Shown: positions 59,201 through 64,000 of the stretch, in pieces
Numbering within the stretch: position 1 is the stretch's first letter
Layout of the letters: the number at the start of each line of letters is the position of its first letter
Position numbers and translations under genes: made by a program
Notes under the pieces: model-generated
What the model saw: the letters and a program-made list of their open reading frames with translations, nothing else
Databases searched by the model: none
What the model was told of the DNA's origin: nothing
Assembly (NCBI RefSeq): GCF_001619985.1
Contig: NW_017264204.1
Span: forward strand, 623,983-687,982
Length of the DNA: 64,000 nt
Source: Xylona heveae TC161
Taxonomy: Eukaryota > Ascomycota > Xylonomycetes > Xylonales > Xylonaceae
Direction of reading: 5' to 3'

Positions 59201-60655
59201 CACTTCAGAAGGGATAGTGGAGCCCTGTGTAGAGTACCGAAGGCTTATCGCGTAGTCAAGTTGCATCTTGCCCTCATCATTCAAATTACGGGGAGGATAT
59301 TGCGCAAGGCGTTCGATGATGGATGCCAGAAATGATTGAGGGATCCGATCGTCCCGCTCCGAAGCCGACTGCACGAGAGCGTGGAGAAACGGCTGGAAAG
59401 TGTTCGAGAGGATAGCGTCCGCTGCCGGCCAGTTAGTGTTAATGCGTACTTCAATCGGATTTTTCTTGTTTTCGATTCTTCTCTGGGTAATACAAACCTT
59501 TGGCTCGAAGATCAGCCCTTGATACGGTCTTGAAAGCTAATGCGAGGACGAATTTGGCCACTGGGTCAAGCTTAAAATGTTCCAGGAATGTAGACAAGTC
59601 AAAGTCCCGGAAGATGTCGCCTTCCGAAGTATCAATTGTCTCCGCGATTTTCTGTGCCTGATCAAAATCTTGACCTGCCTTCTGCATCTCATTCACCAGA
59701 AGGGGATAATTTCCGGCATTTTCGACAGGTCGATTAATCCCAGGAAAAATCTGCGGCGAATTGCCTACAACGAGGCGGCGGAAATACTTTGAAAACACCT
59801 CCATTCCGTTGGACTCGATAAGCTGAGGCAAAGGGTTAGAGAGTTAGGGCAGTAAGTGGCCTCGAAGCAAAGTCATTTGCAGGAGAAAGGTTGATGGGCG
59901 GGTTACTGTTTTGGACGTACCTTGCGTATCTGGTCCGCCTGCGACTCCCACTTGGTTTTGTCTTTGTCTTCCTTGATAGTGCTCAAAAGAAGGAAAACCT
60001 GAGCGATGACAATCTTAGAGAGCTGTCCTGCTTGGCTGTTCGTGCTCGGTGAGGGCGCCGTGGTCGCGACGTTATTGAGAGACTGGTGAGTGGGGGAGCT
60101 GATATTCGACTGAGAAAGAATTTGGGGGTATGCGGCGTTTCGAGACGCTCCTCCGCCGCCACTGCTGCCACCTCCTCCTCCTTGAGATGCGGTGGTCGAT
60201 GCCGCGGCGGAGGACGCCAGATGAGGGTTCGAGGAGGACGGAATGGTTCGCGACCTTGGGGATGACAGCAGCTGAGTCGAATGAAGCTGCTGTGATCCAG
60301 ATTGAAACGGAGAGAAGGGAGAGGCGGTCGACGAAGCGCCCGAGTTGTGACGGCTGCCTGGGCGTCGCACCGACGGATTAAGGGCCGCCGAATACGTTGA
60401 AGCAAACGGTGAGGAAGTGGCCTTTCTTGACGGGCTGCTTTGTGAGGTACCCCGGCGGGAAGGCGACGAGAGCGAGGGAATCGAAGGAGCAATCGACGTA
60501 GAGATAGGAGCGAGAATCCGGCGGTTTGTAGCAGTGTGATCTGCGGCAGGCACCGAGGGTGGCCGATTGGGCGCTGATGATCTTGTGCCCGAAGGGATTT
60601 CCTTGCCTGTGACGGTGGATTCCTGCGAAAATTGATGGGAGGGAGGAAAGGTCAT
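53271..60655 (-). CDS. not1: CCR4-NOT complex scaffold subunit Not1
   Basis: Five exons (60655-59921, 59822-59498, 59421-54392, 54315-53416, 53333-53271; introns 98, 76, 76 and 82 bp) give 2350 residues. Not1 is the scaffold of the cytoplasmic deadenylase complex that drives mRNA decay and repression. The first ~200 residues are Ser/Pro-rich and disordered. The N-terminal HEAT region follows (IVIAQVFLLLSTIKED onward). A MIF4G-like domain that binds Caf1 spans about 1078-1310 (VQDKVLFVLNNVSERN to KLNLKFEIEVLCKDL). The DUF3819 (CAF40-binding) region is near 1340-1480 (RLRQIVSTAVQRAI to MSMTNYIRLM). The Not1 C-terminal domain is about 1840-2340 (GWEIFAQIMVTMLKYV to VKAAPE). Exon 3 is 5030 bp without a stop. 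The last exon adds IERLFGALFQHINQSP. Confidence 0.96.
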
Positions 60656-62382
60656 CTAGGAAGCACAACCATTAGAATCGGGCCCACGGGGCATCAAGTG
60701 TCTTTTTCTCTGTTCTATAAGGTTGGCTTGATGGGATGTTCTTTCTTGCGAGTGTGCTTTTTTTTCCCGTACGTAGGTGAACTTGAGAAACAGAATTAGA
60801 GACTTGTTCTAGCTTCAAGCGAAGTGAACAAATGATCAATCCTCCTGCAAAGTCCCCACGGCGTGAAAAGAGAGGTTTGGATGATAGGATGCGGGGGAGG
60901 AGAGCGTTACAGAGGGAGGAATGGGAGGTGGTGGAGGTAGATTGAGGATACTGTCGTAGGAAGAGGTCGAGTTGGTGATGATGGACGTCTCTCGTCTATC
61001 GTCTCTGCTCTCTCTCTCTCTCTCTTCGCAGCACACACGATTGCTGCTTGCCTACCGTGTAAGTTACAGCACCCAACCGAAAGAGGCTCTCGGCCTAGGA
61101 TTCGCTTGCGATCCTTCGCCCTAAAATTGCGTCCTGGCGTAATCTGGCGTCCTCCAGTCACCTTCGACCCATATCAGTTTGATTCTAGGTATATCCACAT
61201 TTCTTCCTTCAAGAGCCATTCAATCGGGATCATTTCATAATTTGAAGTGTCAATTGCCTGCCATGTCTAATCTAACAAAGGTAAAGGTACCTAGGCACGG
61301 TATCTTAGGTACCTGTATACGGGGATGTGCAAAATGAGATTAGGTACTTATCGGTACTTCTCCTAACTCAGAATGATAGACGCCAATCGTGTTTCTCAAA
61401 AGTAGCGGCCAACCTCAACATCGAAAGCAGAGTGGGCTAGCGCAATTTACCTACCTACTTCTGCCCTTGTACTGATGTGGGCATAAGGGATCGGAACACT
61501 TGAAATGCTCAGTGGCCACCAGCCTCAAGTCAACGATATTCATCACGTCGATCATGGACACAGAAACTTGATCGAATGGTCCATGATCGTTTCAATGACT
61601 CGGGGCTTATTTGAAAGCTGCGCCTTTTTTCTGTCTTCATTATCGTTCTTTTCCCCAAATAAAATCCGAAGGAGCAAATAAATCACTACTACATGTACAA
61701 TATCCATGCTGCAGGTTCACCTATCCAGCGTGGAAGGAGTTTATTGGTGGTTGGGACCTTTGTTGCTCTCGTATACTCCGTACATGACTATGAAATTTCT
61801 TATTCATCTTGCGTCGGTCTTTTCTACAATTTATTGGGTATCCTTTGCCGGGGTTCTTCTTCAAATGCTGTGCGAAGCTCGTGCGTGCCGCCAGGCCTCG
61901 ATTATCAAGGTACCTCCGCACTCTCTTTTTCAACGAGAAGGAACAACGCGGAATCTTTTCTGCAGTCAAGTGCATTCAATCAAGCAAATTATAGCTATGA
62001 GAGGCTGGATACAATAGTGCAAAGGATGAGTTGGCCGGCGCCAAGTAGCAGAGGTGTTGCGGACCAACTAGCTGCTTCGTCGCGCCGTGGTGGATGTGAG
62101 CAAGATGGTTGCTCGGCAACGGACTCCCCAGGCGGCAGAGTAAACATTCGTTCGCCTCAGCGCGGGGTGAGAACCAGCTCAACCCGGTTTCGCGACCAAC
62201 TTTCAGATTTATTGAAACAAATTGGAGCAATCCTCTTTTGAATAACTTCTATCATCTAACTCTAACTTTGATCGTTTCCTTGGGAAATTTTTGGCGGGCT
62301 CCTAATTCATCTGATTATAACCCACATCAGTCCTTTGAATTGACTATCCTGACTGGAATTATTGACCACGCGACCAGGCAAG
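60656..62382. promoter_or_regulatory. 1.7 kb divergent region between NOT1 and the F-BAR gene
   Basis: Near NOT1 a (TC)n tract (61003-61024) and CT-rich leader are seen on the sense side. A TACTCCGTA word is at 61774-61782. A 182-codon plus-strand frame (61693-62241) starts with MYNIHAAGSPIQRG and is Ser-rich, with no family motif. It could be a uORF or a chance frame in the F-BAR 5' leader. No gene is claimed. Confidence 0.45.
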
Positions 62383-64000
62383 ATGCCCGGTACCGTGGTC
62401 TCCGAAACACCTTCCGTTTCTCTCTCTTGTAAGCTAGATATCCAAGAGTATTCACTCAGATGAACTGACAATTGCCCAGTTGCCAATAATTTTTGGGGTA
62501 AAGATGACGCCGGAGTGCAGCCGCTTATCGAGCGAATGCATAATGCCAAAGTCACCTGCGACGAAATCAAGGCATTTTACAGTGGTATGTCTCTGTCAGG
62601 AAGCTCTGCTAGAGTATGCTGACTTTTCTTTCAATAATAGCTCGTGCAGCGATCGAAGACGAGTATGCTCGCAAGTTGCTATCACTCTCTCACAAACCTC
62701 TCGGCTCGAGCGAAGCGGGAACATTAAAAATGTCTCTGGACGTCACCAGAAGCGAACTTGAGTCGATCGCCAAAAGCCATCAGAATATTGCTGCGCAGAT
62801 GAAGAGCGAACTTGAAGAGCCTTTGTCGGCTTTTGCCGGAGGACTGAAAGAGAGACGGAAGATTGTCCAATCCTGCATTGAAAAGTTGTTGAGAGTCAAA
62901 ATACAACAGACAAATACTGTCACCAAGGTAGACGATGCCTTTCTGTATCTTCAGGGCAATGATACTAATATACCGATTCCTATTTAGACGAGGGATCGTT
63001 ACGAACAGGATTGCCTCAAAATTAAAGGATATCTGGCGCAGGGCCATATGGTTATGGGCCACGAGGAGCGCAAAAACAAGGCCAAGTTAGAGAAGACCCA
63101 GATTCAATTAGCGACGTCAAGTAAAGAATACGAATCGGCTGTCAAAATCCTCGAAGAGACGACCGGCAGATGGAACCGTGAGTGGAAAGCGGCATGTGAC
63201 GTAAGCTGTACTTGAATTTACTTGCCAAAACTTGCGCTGACCTTGGCCCACAGAAATTTCAAGACCTCGAAGAAGAGAGACTGGATTTTATGAAGAGCAG
63301 CCTTTGGAGTTTTGCAAACATTGCTTCCACGGTCTGTGTCAGCGATGATGCCGTAAGTAAGCTGCTCTTAGTTCTCAGCATATCATCTAATTAGTCGCCA
63401 GTCGTGTGAGAAAATTCGGCTTTCGCTCGAAGGTTGCGAGGTTGAAAAGGATATAAACAATTTTATAAGGGAAAAAGGTACTGGACAGGAGATTCCAGAT
63501 CCGCCAAAGTACATCAATTTCTGCAGAGGAGACATCAACGACAGTGCATCCGAGGCATCCGAGGACGACTATACCGTAGCTCAATTTCAACGAACCATTA
63601 ATCCTGCTTTCCGAACATCCTCTCCGCAGCCATCTACGTATGAGTCTCACCACGACGCTCACGGAATACATGAAAACGCGGACCAGGAAGCCAAAAATCT
63701 GGAAGAACCGGAGCAACGTCAACCTGCTCCAGCACCGGTTCCTGCGCCTGCTCAGGGTGCTTCGACTAGACCTACGGCTGTGGATTATCAGAGATCAATC
63801 CCCAACTATACTGATTATGACCAGCCCCGCCCAGTCAATGCAAATACACGCGAACAACCAATGGCGGCAACGCACCCCAATCAGATGCCTACAAGGCCCA
63901 TGCAGCTGGACTACCGTCGCGCAATCCCTGCTCCAGCAGATCTGGCGAAGCACGAAGCTCTTGCCACCGTGCCACATAATGAGTACCCGCCTGATGGGAT
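62383..64000 (+). CDS. F-BAR cytokinesis protein (Cdc15/Imp2/Hof1 type), 5' part
   Basis: Exons 62383-62428, 62480-62584, 62641-62927, 62988-63200, 63254-63352 and 63402 to beyond the window (introns 51, 56, 60, 53 and 49 bp). The start MPGTVVSETPSVSLS leads straight into FANNFWGKDDAGVQPLIER, the FCH start. Then KAFYSARAAIEDEYARKLL and LKERRKIVQSCIEKLL form the F-BAR coiled coil, with KTRDRYEQDCLKIKGYL after it. At KYINFCRG it passes into a disordered Pro/Ser/Gln-rich linker. Such proteins bend membrane and recruit formin and other factors to the contractile ring; a C-terminal SH3 is expected outside the window. Cdc15 and Imp2 paralogues cannot be told apart here. Confidence 0.88.

Overview
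The window is nuclear DNA of a filamentous ascomycete (Pezizomycotina). Genes are mosaics of short exons and mostly 49-100 bp GT-AG introns. The set includes a DASH kinetochore subunit, HMG-CoA synthase, VPS35, NOT1 and a Cdc15/Imp2-type F-BAR protein, together with the short-chain reductases, kinase-like (APH) proteins and DUF families usual in this group. Recurrent TACGGAGTA / TACGGAGGTA words between genes remind me of Eurotiomycete genomes, but I cannot fix the order. I see no rRNA, no functional tRNA, no CRISPR array and no intact transposon.

Layout. 1-9.3 kb is core genes: mcm10 (5' part, minus) diverges from the RNase H2 B subunit across a promoter with MCB-like G1/S boxes; a basic nuclear protein (minus) follows, then DUO1 and DPM1 (plus). 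10.4-21.4 kb is the accessory-looking part: a secreted protein with RR-bounded ~40-residue repeats (a candidate Kex2-processed repeat precursor), an AT-rich stretch, a reductase with an over-long first intron, a four-TM protein, an APH-family kinase gene with an internal stop, a small membrane protein, and an alpha/beta hydrolase full of low-complexity insertions. 22.1-31.1 kb holds HMG-CoA synthase (minus), a 3.5 kb divergent spacer and a type II membrane protein (DUF7820-like). 31.1-41.5 kb is a housekeeping block: a TRAPPC12-like TPR protein, a DUF1749 hydrolase, VPS35 and an SR140-like splicing factor. 43-51.3 kb has a receptor-L-domain membrane protein, a tRNA-derived SINE-like element, an SCI1-like RS protein, a DUF4870-type membrane protein and a second reductase. 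53.3-64 kb holds NOT1 (about 2350 residues, minus) and the 5' part of an F-BAR cytokinesis gene (plus), which runs off the right end.

The genes do not form one pathway. Local themes are DNA replication (mcm10/rnh202), dolichol and sterol supply (dpm1, HMG-CoA synthase), membrane traffic (TRAPPC12-like, VPS35) and RNA metabolism (SR140, NOT1, the SCI1-like protein). Exon boundaries given here were derived by hand from splice signals plus reading-frame continuity. Where the protein family is recognised, the joined protein agrees with it. The most novel-looking locus is the RR-repeat secreted protein at 10476-11618.
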